Positions 25,501-37,613 of a DNA stretch of 64,000 nt are shown here, piece after piece. The stretch covers positions 1-64,000 of the forward strand of contig JAZKJV010006945.1 of NCBI GenBank assembly GCA_037367405.1, given 5' to 3'. Within the stretch, counting starts at the first letter, position 1. Each line of letters begins with the position of its first letter. This stretch comes from Ottelia alismoides. Lineage: Eukaryota > Streptophyta > Magnoliopsida > Alismatales > Hydrocharitaceae. The notes beneath the pieces are model-generated. The model did not search any database, was not told the origin of the DNA, and worked only from the letters and a program-made list of their open reading frames with translations. The translations under genes and the position numbers were made by a program.

Positions 25501-25832
25501 ATGGTTTTCTTTCCTTATCTCCCCTACTTATCAGTTTGTCAACCAATCCATGCTGACTTGGTCTCGGGAGTTAGGTTATATAAATATACCTTGCAGCTAT
25601 ATTTATATTTATAAGTCATATTGTACATATATACATATTTACAATCTGCCTTCTTTTCTTTTCTTTATTTTTTATCTTTTTATTTATTTACATGTTTTTC
25701 ATGTATAAAAGTACATTTTTATTTATGAATGGAATTTGAATAAAAGATGGAAATTAATGCATATTTACACGTATTTGTTGAGGGTTTTAAGATAATATGC
25801 GACAGAAAAGTTAATGAATCATGGATTCATCA
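22561..25832 (-). mobile_element. Z LTR a (3' LTR of body Z1)
   Basis: This is the leftmost of three LTRs of about 3.1-3.3 kb. On the minus strand it begins TGATGAATCCATGATTCATT (at 25832) and ends near GCGATCGGTCCCGAGCC at 22561. A polypurine tract adjoins its start at 25833. It contains the promoter-like CTATAAATACCCC on the minus strand at 24422-24434 and the (GA)n stretch near 22793. The terminal TG/CA at 22561 is degraded (AGAGGC instead of TGAGGC), so the end is placed by alignment with LTR b. Confidence 0.87.
24419..24437 (-). promoter_or_regulatory. TATA box of Z LTR a
   Basis: On the minus strand TCTCTATAAATACCCC fits the plant TATA consensus. The same motif is kept in LTR b (34598-34615) and LTR c (44770-44790), in line with a transcription start leftward into the internal region. 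Confidence 0.6.
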
Positions 25833-25846
25833 ACCCCCTATACTTA
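25833..25846 (-). promoter_or_regulatory. polypurine tract of Z1
   Basis: The minus strand reads AGTATAGGGGGTTG directly before the LTR start TGATGAATCC. This is where plus-strand DNA synthesis would be primed. The same purine motif recurs four times further inside the element (27458-27872). Confidence 0.75.
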
Positions 25847-27457
25847 AACTTTGCTAGTCCCTTAGCAAACACTTATTTGCAAAGTAAGTGAAAAAGAAAG
25901 AAAGTTAGAATGAATTTGTTTTCCTGAACTAATTCATGAGAACAAACAAAGGAAAGAGCTCGATCGGGTCTGAAACAAGCATTTTGTCAGATCCTTAACT
26001 AGGATTAGGATTTTATCCTCAACAGTCCTCAAGTTCCACAATTCCTTATTCAAGATCACCTCATCAGCTAGTTCAGACTCACTTATTCATATCGCAAACT
26101 CTATCATCTTTGAAGTCAATTTGTACAGTGTGTGAATTGATTTAGCTCTTCCTGCTTAAAGAACGAAGAAACTGTCCATCCTAGCTATACACTTCTATTG
26201 CTTCCTCATTCAGCTACTCTTTCCTCGGGAAGGGAGGTATTCCCTTCTGAGGTCAGTTCGTGCTATGTCCACAATCGAGTATAGAGAGAAAGTAGAAGAA
26301 TGAGAAAAGAAGTTGAGTGCAACCAGTGTAGACGCATCTCCTTGTGAAGCTCAACCGGTGTAGCTAAGTCTCCACTAATATGTGCAGTCATTTTTGGTGG
26401 AAGCTTGGACCATTGTGGTTGTATTTGTATTTGGTGGCTTCTTCTTTGATTTGGCTTTGTAATTTGCTTACACTGCATTAATCTCTTTGTGCCTCGACGG
26501 ACATAGCATCTTTTGTTCTGTCCCTTTTTTGAGGTCTTAGAAAAATTGTGTCAGCAGATCCTTCCCTCATCCGAAGCGACTATCGCAACCCCAATCTCTC
26601 TCGTCTTTAGATGTCACTGCTGCAAAGACAAGGATAGAAACGCACTACCAAGATGTACTATCCTTTGCAACTCCATGCAAGTCGAGCTAAGTGCAGGGTG
26701 CATGTGTTCAAGATTGGTTCACTGGTGTAGAGTTGTAGGGATGACACCAAATGGTCTACTTAAGCACATATGAATTGATTTCTCAAATATGGACTTATGG
26801 AACCCAAAGATTTTAAGTCAAAAAACCTGAAGGGTCTAAATTGCAGATCCTAACTAGGCTCCTTACAATGAAAGTTAAAGGCCATGATCAAGCTCCATCC
26901 TTTAGACTAGACTCAATCCTTAGTTCCAGAAATCAAGCTTATTCTGAAAATTGCGAATGCAAATGGAACCATGTTTTTGTGAAGTATATTTTCTGAATTT
27001 TACTCATTTTTATGAATTTTAAGGCTTTTGTAATTTTTATGACTTTTAGGACTTTGTATTTTTTATGGATTTTCTGATTTTTATTAACAAGTTTTGTACA
27101 CTATTTTTACAAGATATATATTCTATTTGAGTTAAATATCTAATTTATTTTACATAGTTTATCTACAGAAAATTTTTCAAGGATTAAATGATTTTTACAC
27201 ATGTATTAATAGATAGGATTTTATATAAGTATTATACAAATTTTAAATACATATTTTAAATACATATTTTAATTGAAATCTTTTAAAATACAGATTTTAG
27301 ACATATTTTACTTATTTACAAGAATTTTATAAGTAATAAAAAAAATGTATAAATGGATTTTAAATTAACCCTCACACACTTTTTATGGATTTTATAGATA
27401 TACAAAATACATAAAAGTACGAGTTATAGACAAAAGTATATATACAATATAAACGCA
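25847..27457 (-). mobile_element. Z1 3' non-coding region
   Basis: About 1.6 kb between the internal hairpin array and the 3' LTR. It contains a further fold, TTTGCTAGTCCCTTAGCAAA at 25849-25868, next to the polypurine tract, and a long AT-rich stretch (26970-27440). Open stretches such as 26513-26773 lack any recognisable domain and are frame-broken in Z2. Confidence 0.65.
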
Positions 27458-27872
27458 CCCCCTATACTTAGCTTGTGCTATGTCCTCATAGCGTCAAAAG
27501 AGAAAAAGGAGGACATAACTCATGCTAAGTAAAAGTGGGTGAAAAAGAATAGAGAATACAAGTCAGTTAACCCCCCTATACTTACGATCAGGTCATTGTA
27601 GGTATAACGGACGATAAAAAATGAGATGACTGAGTGAAAAGAATATACAACAAAAGAACAAAAGGAATAAATAGAAAGAAATCATCGAAATCACTCGGTC
27701 CCCCCTATACGTAGGATAAGGCATCTTAAGTATAGAAAAGAGTGTTGCCAAACATTAGAGACCTGTGATTTGTGAAAAAGAAAGGATATACAAAAGTATC
27801 AGAACAAAATATAAAACGCAAATCAACGAACAATCAGCCCCCCTATACTTAGGATCTTGTATCCTGAGCATA
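27458..27872 (-). repeat. Z1 array of four hairpins with polypurine motifs
   Basis: There are four inverted repeats at 27463-27530, 27577-27606, 27706-27733 and 27844-27872. In each, one arm is TATACTTA(G/C)-like and is fused to a C run on the plus strand, so the minus strand reads stem then TATAGGGGG. Spacing is 100-140 bp. The arrangement is kept in Z2 and Y. This is sequence directly seen; any role in priming or RNA processing is inference. Confidence 0.85.
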
Positions 27873-27999
27873 GAAGACGAGAAAAAATGGGGACGATTGT
27901 GGTCTACAAAGAATATACAAGTGTTGCAGATCTCCAGAAATTGAATGGCTCAAAAGTCTTTGTACAGAATGAGATAAAGTGAAAGAATGATCACAAGTC

Positions 28000-28371
28000 C
28001 TATACAAAATAGATCACTTCAACCAGGATCATACTGGATCTTTTGCTTTTTATGTGCGCACTGATCCTTGGATGAACAAGTAGAGCCGCCTCTGTAAGTG
28101 AACTCTGTACGTGGCATAGCTCTCTTTTCTGAAGTATGCGTCTCTGAGTCGGACTACAGAAGGTGTCTATATGTGTAAGCATCACACCATCCGACTCTTT
28201 ACGCTGAATAGGCTGTATGATCTGTGAAATGTAATCAATTGACTCTCGTGTTGTAATATGTCTATTCTCAATCTGCAGCATTGAGATGTCTACTGTAAGT
28301 GACTGCTCATCTGAATCTAATATGAAATCTGTCTCTGTATGTGAACAATCATATGAAGAACTAGGTACCAT
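28000..28371 (-). pseudogene. unrecognised reading frame after Z1 protease (123 aa)
   Basis: It lies about 110 bp after the protease frame on the same strand. The protein shows no membrane segment or known motif; it is broken by stops in Z2. It probably represents the linker that follows protease in full-length relatives. Just after it, a short stretch reads AIQFLEICNT, which resembles SIQVLRFEDT at the very end of Y pol. This suggests that the polymerase and integrase between the two were removed by an old deletion. Confidence 0.4.
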
Positions 28372-28482
28372 GTGATCTACCCTATCCTCGTGTAGGATAT
28401 CGTGGGTATCAAAATAAACGCTCTCAAGATCAGGAAACTGTGTCTCATCTATGTGTTGGTAATCGTCTGCAAGAGTGGTGTC

Positions 28483-29300
28483 CTATGAAGTAAATGACAA
28501 TACTGATTTGGGACTAATATATCCTCTCTCCATCTCAATGTGTATCTCTCCATGGTTTGTGCGGAATGATACTCTCCCAGCATCATAATCAAAGAGTGCT
28601 CTTGCTGTCTGCAAAAAGGGCCTCCCGAGAATGATTGGAGCAAGATGTAACTGTGTAGGGTACGTCAGGTCTAGGACAGTAAAGTCCACCGGAAGCTGCA
28701 AGCCCTGAATGGTTACAATAATGTTCCTCAGCACACCTCTAGGTCTCTTCACATATCGATCTGCAAACTGAAGCATGGCTCGTGATTTGTAGAGAGGACC
28801 TAGCTTTAGCGTATCAAGCAAAGAGGATGGAAGTAAATTGATCGAGGAACCATTATCTAAGAGAGTACGTTGGAATATATTGTCTTCAATCTGACAAGTG
28901 ACATAATGAGCTCCAGAATCTTTCTTCTTCTTGGGTACCTTGTTTCGAATAGCACGCGATGTTGTCTTGGTCAATATATGCTTCTCAACTCGTGATCTCT
29001 TTTTCCTACGTGTAGTGTATTTGTTCCTCAACTGATTCTTGAGTGTAGGAAAATGATCCAAGGCATCGTGAAGTGGGATCTTCAAAAAGATGTGATCTTT
29101 TAATAATCTTTCAGTCTCTGGAGTCACAACATTCTTTTTGTTATTTTTCTTTCCTTTTCCAAACAAAGCACTGGGAAAAGGAACAATATCAGAAATGAGA
29201 AAATCGGATTTTTTATTGCTTTCAGAATTAGCTTGTACATCGAGAGTTTCAGAATTATGTACAAAACTCTCTAAAAAGAGAAGACATATTTTTGTCGAGA
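28483..29300 (-). pseudogene. Z1 retroviral-type aspartic protease (Athila-like)
   Basis: The frame from about 29300 to 28483 holds a basic linker (KKKRSRVEKHILTKTTSR-like) and then the protease. The active-site motif is LLDNGSSINLLP (Asp-Asn-Gly in place of the usual Asp-Thr/Ser/Leu-Gly), followed by FADRYVKRPRG, VDFTVLDL and the second conserved block IILGRPFLQTARALFD. The product would cut the Gag polyprotein in the particle. It is out of frame with the preceding acidic Gag tail; the shift is near 29275. No reverse transcriptase follows. The same Asn is present in Y but is Ile in Z2. Confidence 0.8.
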
Positions 29301-31313
29301 GTATCTGCATGGTCTGGCGTGATATCATCGTCTGACTCGCCGGTGTCCATGTCAATTGTTTCGGCATCGCTCCCTTCTCTCTGATCTTCAAGGTGGTCCT
29401 CATCATTGTGTTGGTTCTCCTCCTCAGCATCAGAATCTGGTTGCTCATGGATTTGCTCCTGCTCCTCATCAAGTGCCCTCTCCTTTATTCCAGCAGGTGC
29501 TCGTGGAGATCTACCGCTCCTGAGACGAATGAAGTTAGATAAAAATTCAGAAAACAAGATCATACCTGTAGTGTTGTCTACCTGATCTGGATGCCTCCTC
29601 TTATTGTCCAGATTCATTTGAAGCTGGGTTGGGAGAGTGGTCTTCGGTGCGGTTAACTCATCCATACGATGATTAACCTGCTCCATCTCTGTCTTATGCG
29701 CAATTTGGAGCGTACTCAACATATCCATGATTTGATTTAGAGCATGGGCCTGTGAAGACATCTCAGGTTCGGTGTGGGGGCCCTGGCTATCTAATCTCTC
29801 CTACATTGGCGTGTATTGATGTGAGGTGGAAGGCTGGGAGGATATCTGTGGCGTAAAGGAAGACTGTTGCTGCTGCTGATACTGATATGACTATGAATGG
29901 TTAGCATGGTACTGATAAGAATGCGGTCTCTGATAAGCACGCTGGTGAGACTGCTGCTGCGTGAAGTTCTGTCGGTGCTGGAAGTGTGGATGTCCATGCT
30001 GCGGTTGGCTGTACTGCTGCTACTGATGATGCGGTATACTTGGTTGCTGAATTAGAGTATACCAAATCCCATTGATCTCAAGAGTGGCTTGAGGTTCAAT
30101 ATCCATGTCTGCAGCATTGGTGATCTGGCCGGGATTGGCATGAGACTGATACTCATGACAATCAATCTGTGGAGTCTCATGCTCGCACTATACAAAATGA
30201 ATCTGTCGGGTGGGTGGAGCGGGTAAGGTCCTCCGTGCAAGTTGTGCGGTCGAAGAAGATTGACCTTGCTGGTACTGAAGTTGGAGCTCTGAAACCTTCT
30301 TCCTAAGATCACTCAGCTGCTGAGGCAGAGATGAGAGTTTCTCTAACTCTCGCAGCGGTTGTAAGTCCTGGACTTGTTTCTGAATCATATCCATCAATGT
30401 TAATTTCTCGCTAATGAAGCCCATGTTGGTGTTGGATTCAGACTCTGAAATATTAGCCACCTTATGATGCTCTCGGTGATGTGGTGGATGAGGGGCTTTC
30501 TGAAATGGCCGAGTAGACTCGACGACTCTAGAGTTCTCTGCCATCCCTTCGAAGATGGACCAGACTGACTCGGCATCCTTATTCAAGTAGCTACCGCCAC
30601 ATGCGGCACTCACTAGCCCATGAATGTCTGGCTGGAGTCCTCCGAAATAGTTCTGTACGAGCACCTTTATTGGTATCTCATGATGCAGGTATCTCTCCGT
30701 AAGATCTTTGAATCTATCCCATGCCTCATGGAAAGATTCATTCGGAAGCTGCGTAAAATTGGAGATCTGACTCCTCATCATGTTCTTCCTCCCTAGAGGA
30801 AAATACTTACGCAGGAATGTGGACTTCAGATCGTCCCATGTAGAAACTTCCCTTCCCATGTGGCTCAACCGGTAGAGTGCCTTATCGGCTAAGGCGAAGG
30901 GAAAGGCTTTAAGGAGAACAACCTCCTACGTAACTCTTGGATAACTAGCCGTACCACAAATCATCTCGAACTGCTGCAGAAAGGTAAACGGCTCCTCTGT
31001 AGCATTGTCATAGAACTTGAGAAGCAATGAGAAGCCGAATCCAATGATGGAGCGTTCTCGCGCCCGGGTCATATTCATCTCGCAAACTGGTGGGAACCAC
31101 TGCAGGCGGTAAAGGGTTCCCGGCCCCTGCTCGCAATGCGGCTATCTCAACTCGCAACTCATTCTGAGTTCTAAATTGTTCTCGAATCTGTAAACTCATC
31201 TGCTGTAAAGTATCGAGAATTCATGTCGTTATATCTGCGGCTGGATCTTGTCTTCTGTCATGATGCTCCTCTGCTGGTGGCCTCTCCTCTGCTGGTCCTT
31301 TACCACGAGCCAT
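29255..31313 (-). pseudogene. gag: Z1 Gag (capsid polyprotein), frame-broken
   Basis: The start is the ATG at 31311-31313 with MARGKGPAEERPP, conserved in Z2 and similar to MAPQGKGEGQQPP in Y. The central retrotransposon Gag domain (30188-30868) shows WDDLKSTFLRKYFPLGR, then SFHEAWDRFKDL and a PHHEIP-like block. A coiled-coil-like and Gln-rich section follows, then a His/Gln-rich region and a strongly acidic tail (29255-29500) rich in Glu and Asp. I saw no CCHC zinc knuckle. Stops and shifts occur near 31200, 30900 and 30187. It would form the virus-like particle that packages the element RNA. Confidence 0.82.
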
Positions 31314-32830
31314 GTGTCTTAGATCTACTGTGAAAGAAAAAGTCTCGTAAGAACTCAGCAAAAAATCAACTAGAGATATCGATGATGTATTGAGAAAAGG
31401 GTCTGCCTCAATAAACTAGCTAGGAGGTGAGTGAGTCTAGGTCTGACTCTCCTCGAGATCAGATGGGACCAACTCGGGAAGAGGGTCATCCCGAGCTCGT
31501 GAAGATGTACGACGGATGGTGGATGGTCGAGAGCTTATGGAGTCTGAGCAGAAAAGCCTTTGAGTCGTCATTTTCGATGTCTAGAGAATGATCGGGAGAG
31601 CACGAATTACGATTCAAAAAAATGGGAAAATACATAAAGCCGCGGTAACTCACGCCTCGCAAAAAAACACAAAGGAAACCCCGTTTTCACCAACACAACC
31701 CGATGATGACCGTAAGAGTTCGGTCTTTTATGTTGTCGGTTTTAGGGTTGTATTAGCAAACAAGTGTAATCTCGGTTACGCGAGCTGATAGGTGCCCGAT
31801 GTTTTCCCGAAACACTGTCCCGAGTCTTTACAGAAAATTACTTGCTCTCAGCCAGTATGGGAGTAAGTACGGACCGTTTCTGGCTACTTGTGTTACTTGA
31901 GGACGGAGCCTTACGCGGTGTCCTCTAAACCCCCCACTCTGCTAATTAAACCCGGACCGTTTCCGGCTACCCGAGCGTACCCATTAAAAGCAGTGATTAG
32001 GTGCATAGACTAAGTAGTACTTCACGAGAAATACATGTTTGTGGTTATATACTTACGGGTCGTCTCTCAGTCGTGCACTCTGAGAGAAAAAAATGTACGG
32101 GGGTTACTCTCCCAAATCAATTGAATCTTAAGTTTATTTTAAATCAGATACGTTAGCAGTCCCGATTTTATTTTTGGGGTTTTATATTTTTTTGGGTTTT
32201 TTCAAAAAAAATGTCTAATCGTGTTTTTATTGTTTTTATAAAAGTCCTAAAATCATACACCTAGGTGACGAGTCCTAAGACTAACTACGAAAGCACAATC
32301 AGATAGGAAAAAAATCCTACGCAAGCACCTAGCCTCGAGAAAAAGCCGTGAAAAAACCATCGATGCGAGAAAGCCATAGTGGGTGTCCTGATCCCCCGAA
32401 TACATGGTACTCAGTGAATCAGACCCCGAAGAAAAATGAGAGGGAAGGTACAAGTCGGGATACCCTTAGGGGGCCCCTTTCTACTAAAACAAAACACAGG
32501 CAAGTGCCCCCTTTTCTATTTCATTTTATTACAAGAATAAAAGAAAATACAAAAAACCCTAACTATTCTTGCCCTCTGCAACCGAGAACCTCGGTCTCTA
32601 CACTTTCAACTGTTTTGCGGCTTTTAGAAAAAGCCGACTAAACCTACAGGTGCTGCAGGAATTAGTTAGGAAACAACAAGAAACACACAAAAAACTGTAC
32701 AAGACTGTTAAAAGAAACACGAAAAATTGTAAAATCGAAATGAAAACCATAAATCGAAAACCAAACGAAAAAATTAGAAACTGTAAAAAAAATCGCAAGA
32801 AAATGTCAAAAATCAAAATAACCCTAACGC
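31314..32830 (-). mobile_element. Z1 5' leader
   Basis: Non-coding leader of about 1.5 kb between the primer site and gag. It contains the palindrome AGGGGGCCCCT near 32468 and G/C-run words (GTTTCCGGCTACCCGAG-like) repeated near 31880 and 31950. It aligns throughout with the Z2 leader at 41510-43020. Confidence 0.7.
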
Positions 32831-32849
32831 CTCCCCGACAACGGCGCCA
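32831..32849 (-). promoter_or_regulatory. Z1 primer-binding site (tRNA-Asp)
   Basis: The minus strand reads TGGCGCCGTTGTCGGGGAG, one change from the complement of tRNA-Asp. It lies eight bases inside LTR b and fixes the direction of the element as leftward. Confidence 0.9.
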
Positions 32850-32857
32850 TTTCTAAA

Positions 32858-32954
32858 TGAGGCTCGGGACCGATCGCAGTTTAAGTCATTGCGTTTGTTG
32901 GTGTAGAGAACCATGAAGAGATCCGGGTCTATATCAAACAAATTTCGGTTTAAA

Positions 32955-32994
<40 letters not shown>

Positions 32995-35900
32995 AGGTAA
33001 ATTGGATTCTTTCCTATTTTAAACCTTACACCATTTTATTTAGCCAGGAAGTGAGCCTGAGTCGAACACAAGGAGGTAGAATAGAGATATCTTGATTTTT
33101 GAGTGAAAAGTAAATTTTTGTGATTTTATCTCTTTTCGAAACAAGCTAAATTTTAAGTTTTTATTTGGTTTTATATTTTTTAAATTTTTATTTAATTTTT
33201 CAAAGTGATATTTTTCAAACAACTTACCTACAATATAATATGTGAGAAATAAATGAATTATAGGTGATACTATATAGTAGGTAAATCGAGCGAGCAACGA
33301 GCTTGAAGAAGACTAAAAAACAAATCAAAACGGAGTTGAAATTCGACAAATCGAAACACGACGATAAAGTGACAAAAACACATAAGCAATACTGGAAAAT
33401 CTTGCTAAGGTAGTTGTGTAACTACCCTAAAAATATCGATAAAAAATGATGTTGAAAATGTGTCCAAAATCCCCGTACAACTCAGGGGTAGAAATGCAAG
33501 AAAAAGAAATCAAGTTCTGCACTTTAGTCCACGGTCAGGGACTGTTCTATAAAGAAAATATGAAAGATTACATTTAGGTCCCCACGCAGGGACCTAAGTG
33601 TAATTTCTGGCAAAATTGGAGCGGTCTAGAACTTATGGAAGTCGGTGGGGTTAATGTTGCAAATCTTCCATCGATTTGGCTTGGATGACGAAGATTAGAA
33701 TGGGGCGTGTGATCCGGGCCGTCCGATCCTGTCACGTGGCGCACACCTGTATGCCTGTAGTGTTCTTGACGATCTTCAAGTTGTTCAAGCCGCTGACAAT
33801 GGTGCTTCCATCTCTGAATTTTCACCGGCATATGGTGACGATCTGGGGCCTCCAGCGGGGCCAGAGGGGTGGCTCCTCCACCCCTCGAGCTCGCCCGCGG
33901 TGGTGATGAGTCGGAGATGGCTGATAACGACGGAAGAACGACTGATGTAGATGACAGTCACGTTGCTCTACTTCTGGAGATAAGTTTGTTGCTCCTTTGA
34001 TGGCGATTTTCGTTAAGATTAAGGACTTCAAAGGCCTTCTATTTGCACCATATTCAAGATTGATCTTCAAAGAGTATATAAATGCTCGATTCTCTCAAGA
34101 AACAGTCAACAATTATTAAGAATTGCAAGATCAGAAGGTGTGTTTCCAGAATTAGTGAAGAAAAAAATGTGAATGGTAGCAAAAGTGAAATGCGAGTTGA
34201 TTTGATCTCGAAGCGAATTGGGGATGGAATTTTTTGGCACGTCTAAGAAGGGTGATTAGGCTTGCTAATAACACACTTAGCCATGCTAATCATGGCACAA
34301 CACTCGAGAAATAAAGGATGAAAATATATGGATGAACAGATCTGGCAATAGAGGTATATTACCTCTGATGATCGCTCGACGATCGAACTTTCCAGAGCTG
34401 AACGTTGCACAAGGCGACGATGCAAGGCCAAGCTAGCCTTGGAACATCTCCCCGATGATCCTCCTTCCACGCGGGTCCCGTTGGGCGGAGCTGACACCTC
34501 CGGAGCGGGCGGAGCGAGGCTAGGAAGGTAGGAGGTTGGCCACTGGATCTGGAGTTTAGGTGGTTAGGGAAGAGTTAGTTGGAATCCGCCAACTTTAGGG
34601 GTATTTATAGAGAAATTACTTGGGCTTCAAGGTTAATCTAATGGTGGCCGAATAAGTTGGTTGTTAAGAGAAGAGAATAAATGGATTAATACGCTTGAAG
34701 GAGTTATGAGTTGCACGGGAAAAATAGGTGAACATGGCCGGTTAGAACAGAAGTCTGTACCAGCTTCTTGGAGAAGAAGCACCAGGTGCTGACACGTGTC
34801 AACACGTGGTTGGCCAGATGTATAAATAGCTTATAAATTAAATAATAAATAATAAATAACGTTATTTTAAATAGGTATATAATAAGAAATGTAAATAATT
34901 AAATTATCTAAATTAAAGAATAATTATTTTTTATAAATAATAAATATTATTCGAGATATAATTATTACATTAATATATAAGTATAAATAAATAGGTCTTG
35001 GATTTTTAATTTAATAAATAATTAATTAAATATTAATTTTATATTTTCTTAATTATTAGGGTAATAAATAAAGTATATGTGAATTTTTAAGGATTTTAAT
35101 AAATTAGTTTACATATATTAATAAATACAGGTATAAGTTAACTAGTTCATTTTTATCAATAAATTAGGGTTTTGGATTTTATTAAAATAATAAATAAGCT
35201 CCAAAAATTCTGAAAAAAATTCTTGATAAAAATACACTATCATGAAAATAATTAGAAATTATAAAATTTATAAAATTATAAATAGCGTGTTCTAAATAAA
35301 ATAAATAGCCCAGAAACCCCATTGTCATTAGGTCCCAAAACCGACTTTTTGCAAGCAGACTCCGAATTCAATGAAATCACCTCTATTAATTAGAGAATAT
35401 TATTTTATGAACTTTAAAGGTGAGTAGAGTGAAATTGGAGTTCGTATGAAGAAGTTATGAGGTTCAAAAGTTGAGAATTTGACAATTTAAATGTAAGATT
35501 TCTTAACATATATAGAGGAGAATATTTTTAACTTATTTTTATATTTATATACATTTTTAGAAGAGTGTGATGAAAAATATGTACATATTAATTAATTAAA
35601 AATCAATGAAATTTTGGTATTTATTTGATAAATATTGAGAAGTGTGTGAAGTGTATCTTAATTTATTTTATGGTTTTCTTTCCTTATCTCCCCCTACTTA
35701 TTGGTTTGTCGACCAATCCATGCTGACTTGGTCTCGGGAGTTAGGTTATATAAATATACCTTGCAACTATATTTATATTTATAAGTCATATTGTACATAT
35801 ATACATATTTACAATCTGCCTTCTTTTCTTTTCTTTATTTTTTTATCTTTTATTTATTTACATGTTTTTATTGTATAAAAGTGCATTTTTATTTATGAAT

Positions 35901-36002
35901 GGAATGTGAATAAAAGGTGGAAATTAATGCATATTTACATGTATTTGTTAAGGGTTTTAAGATAAAATGCGACAGAAAAGTTAATGAATCATGGATTCAT
36001 CA
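32858..36002 (-). mobile_element. Z LTR b (shared middle LTR)
   Basis: About 3.15 kb with the best-preserved terminal TG/CA (TGAGGCTC at 32858, ATTCATCA at 36002). It serves as 5' LTR of Z1 (primer site at 32831) and 3' LTR of Z2 (polypurine tract at 36003). It differs from a and c by a longer (GA)n run at 32959-32992. TATA box on the minus strand at 34598-34615. Confidence 0.88.
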
Positions 36003-37613
36003 ACCCCATATACTTAAACTTTGTTAGTGCCTTAGCAAACACTTATTTGCAAAGTAAGTGAAAAAGAAATAAGGTTATATTGAATTTGTTTTCCTGAACC
36101 AATTCATGAGAACAGACAAAGGACAGAGCTTGATCGAGCCTGAAGCAAGCATTTTGTCGGATCCTTAACTAGAATTAGGAGTTTATCCTCAATAGTCCTC
36201 AAGTTCCACAAATCCTTATTCAAGATCACTTCATCAGCTACTTCAGACTCACTTATTCATATCGCAAACTCTATCATCCTTGAAGTCAATTTGTACAGTG
36301 TGTGAATTGATTTAGCTCTTCCTGCTTATAGAAACGAAGAAACCGTCCATCCCGGCTATACACTTCTAATGCTTCCTCATCCAGCTAATCTTTCCTCGGG
36401 GAGTTATTCCCTTCTGAGGTCAGTTCGTGCTATGTCCTCAATCGAGTATAGAGAGAAAGTAGAAGAATGAGAAAAGAAATGGAGTGCAACCAGTGTAGAG
36501 GCATCTCCTTGTGAAGCTCAACTGGTGTAGCTATGTCTCCACTAAGATGTGCATGCATTTTTGGTAGAAGCTTGGACCGTTGTGGTCATATTTGTATTTG
36601 GTGGCTTCTTCTTTGATTTGGTTTTGTAATTTGCTTGCACTGCATTCATCTCTTTGTGCCTCGACGGATATAGCATCTTTTGTTCCGTCCCTTTTTTTAG
36701 GTCTTAGAAAAATTGTGTCAGCAGATCCTTCCCTCATCCGAAGCGACTATCGCAACCCCAATCTCTCCCGTCTTTAGACGTCAATGCTGCAAAGACAAGT
36801 ATAGAAACGCACTACCAAGATGTACTGCCCTTCGCAACTCCATGCAGGTCAAGCTAAGTGCAGGGTGCATGTGTTCAAGATTGGTTCACTGGTGTAGAGT
36901 TGTAGGGATGACACCAAATGTTCCACTTAAGCACATATGAATTGATTTCTCAAATATGGTCTTATGGAACCCAAAGATTTTAAGTCAAAAAACTTGAAGA
37001 GTCTAAATTCTAGATCCTAACTAGGCTCCTTACAATGAAAGTTAAAGGCCATGATCAAGCTCCATCCTTTTGACTTGACTCAATCCTTAGTTCCAGAAAT
37101 CAAGCTTATTCTGAAAAATGCGAATGCAAATGCAACCATGTTTTTGTGAAGTATTTTTCTGAATTTTAACCATTTTTATGATTTTTAAGGCTTTTGTTAT
37201 ATGTATGACTTTTAGGACTTTGTATTTTTATGGATTTTCTGATTTTTATTAACAAGTTTTTGTATATTAATTTTACAAGATATATTTTATTTGAGTTAAA
37301 TATCTAATGTATTTTACAGAGTTTATCTACAGAAAACTTTTCAAGGATTAAATGATTTTTACACTAGATAAGATTTTAAATAAGTATTATACAAATTTTA
37401 AATACATATTTTAAATACATATTTTATTTTAAATCTTTTTAAATACAGATTTTAGACATATTTTACTTATTTACAAGGATTTGTAAGTAATAAATAAATG
37501 TATAAATGGATTTTAATCTAACCCTCACCCATTTTTATGGATTTTTTAGATATAGAAAATAATACATAAAAGTACGAGTTATGGAAAAAAGTATATATAC
37601 AATATATACGCAC
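36003..37613 (-). mobile_element. Z2 3' non-coding region and polypurine tract
   Basis: It begins with the polypurine tract (36003-36016; minus strand AGTATATGGGGTTG, slightly altered). The rest aligns with 25847-27457 of Z1 and has no coding potential that is shared between the two copies. Confidence 0.65.

Noticed and set aside
26513..26773. Cys-containing 86-codon ORF in Z1 as a gene
   Set aside because: In Z2 the matching open stretch (36713-36940) starts and differs by frame and no domain is known; it sits in the 3' non-coding region.
27458..27872. Regular spaced repeats as a CRISPR-like array
   Set aside because: The units are hairpins tied to polypurine motifs inside a eukaryotic retrotransposon; spacer lengths vary and there are no cas genes.
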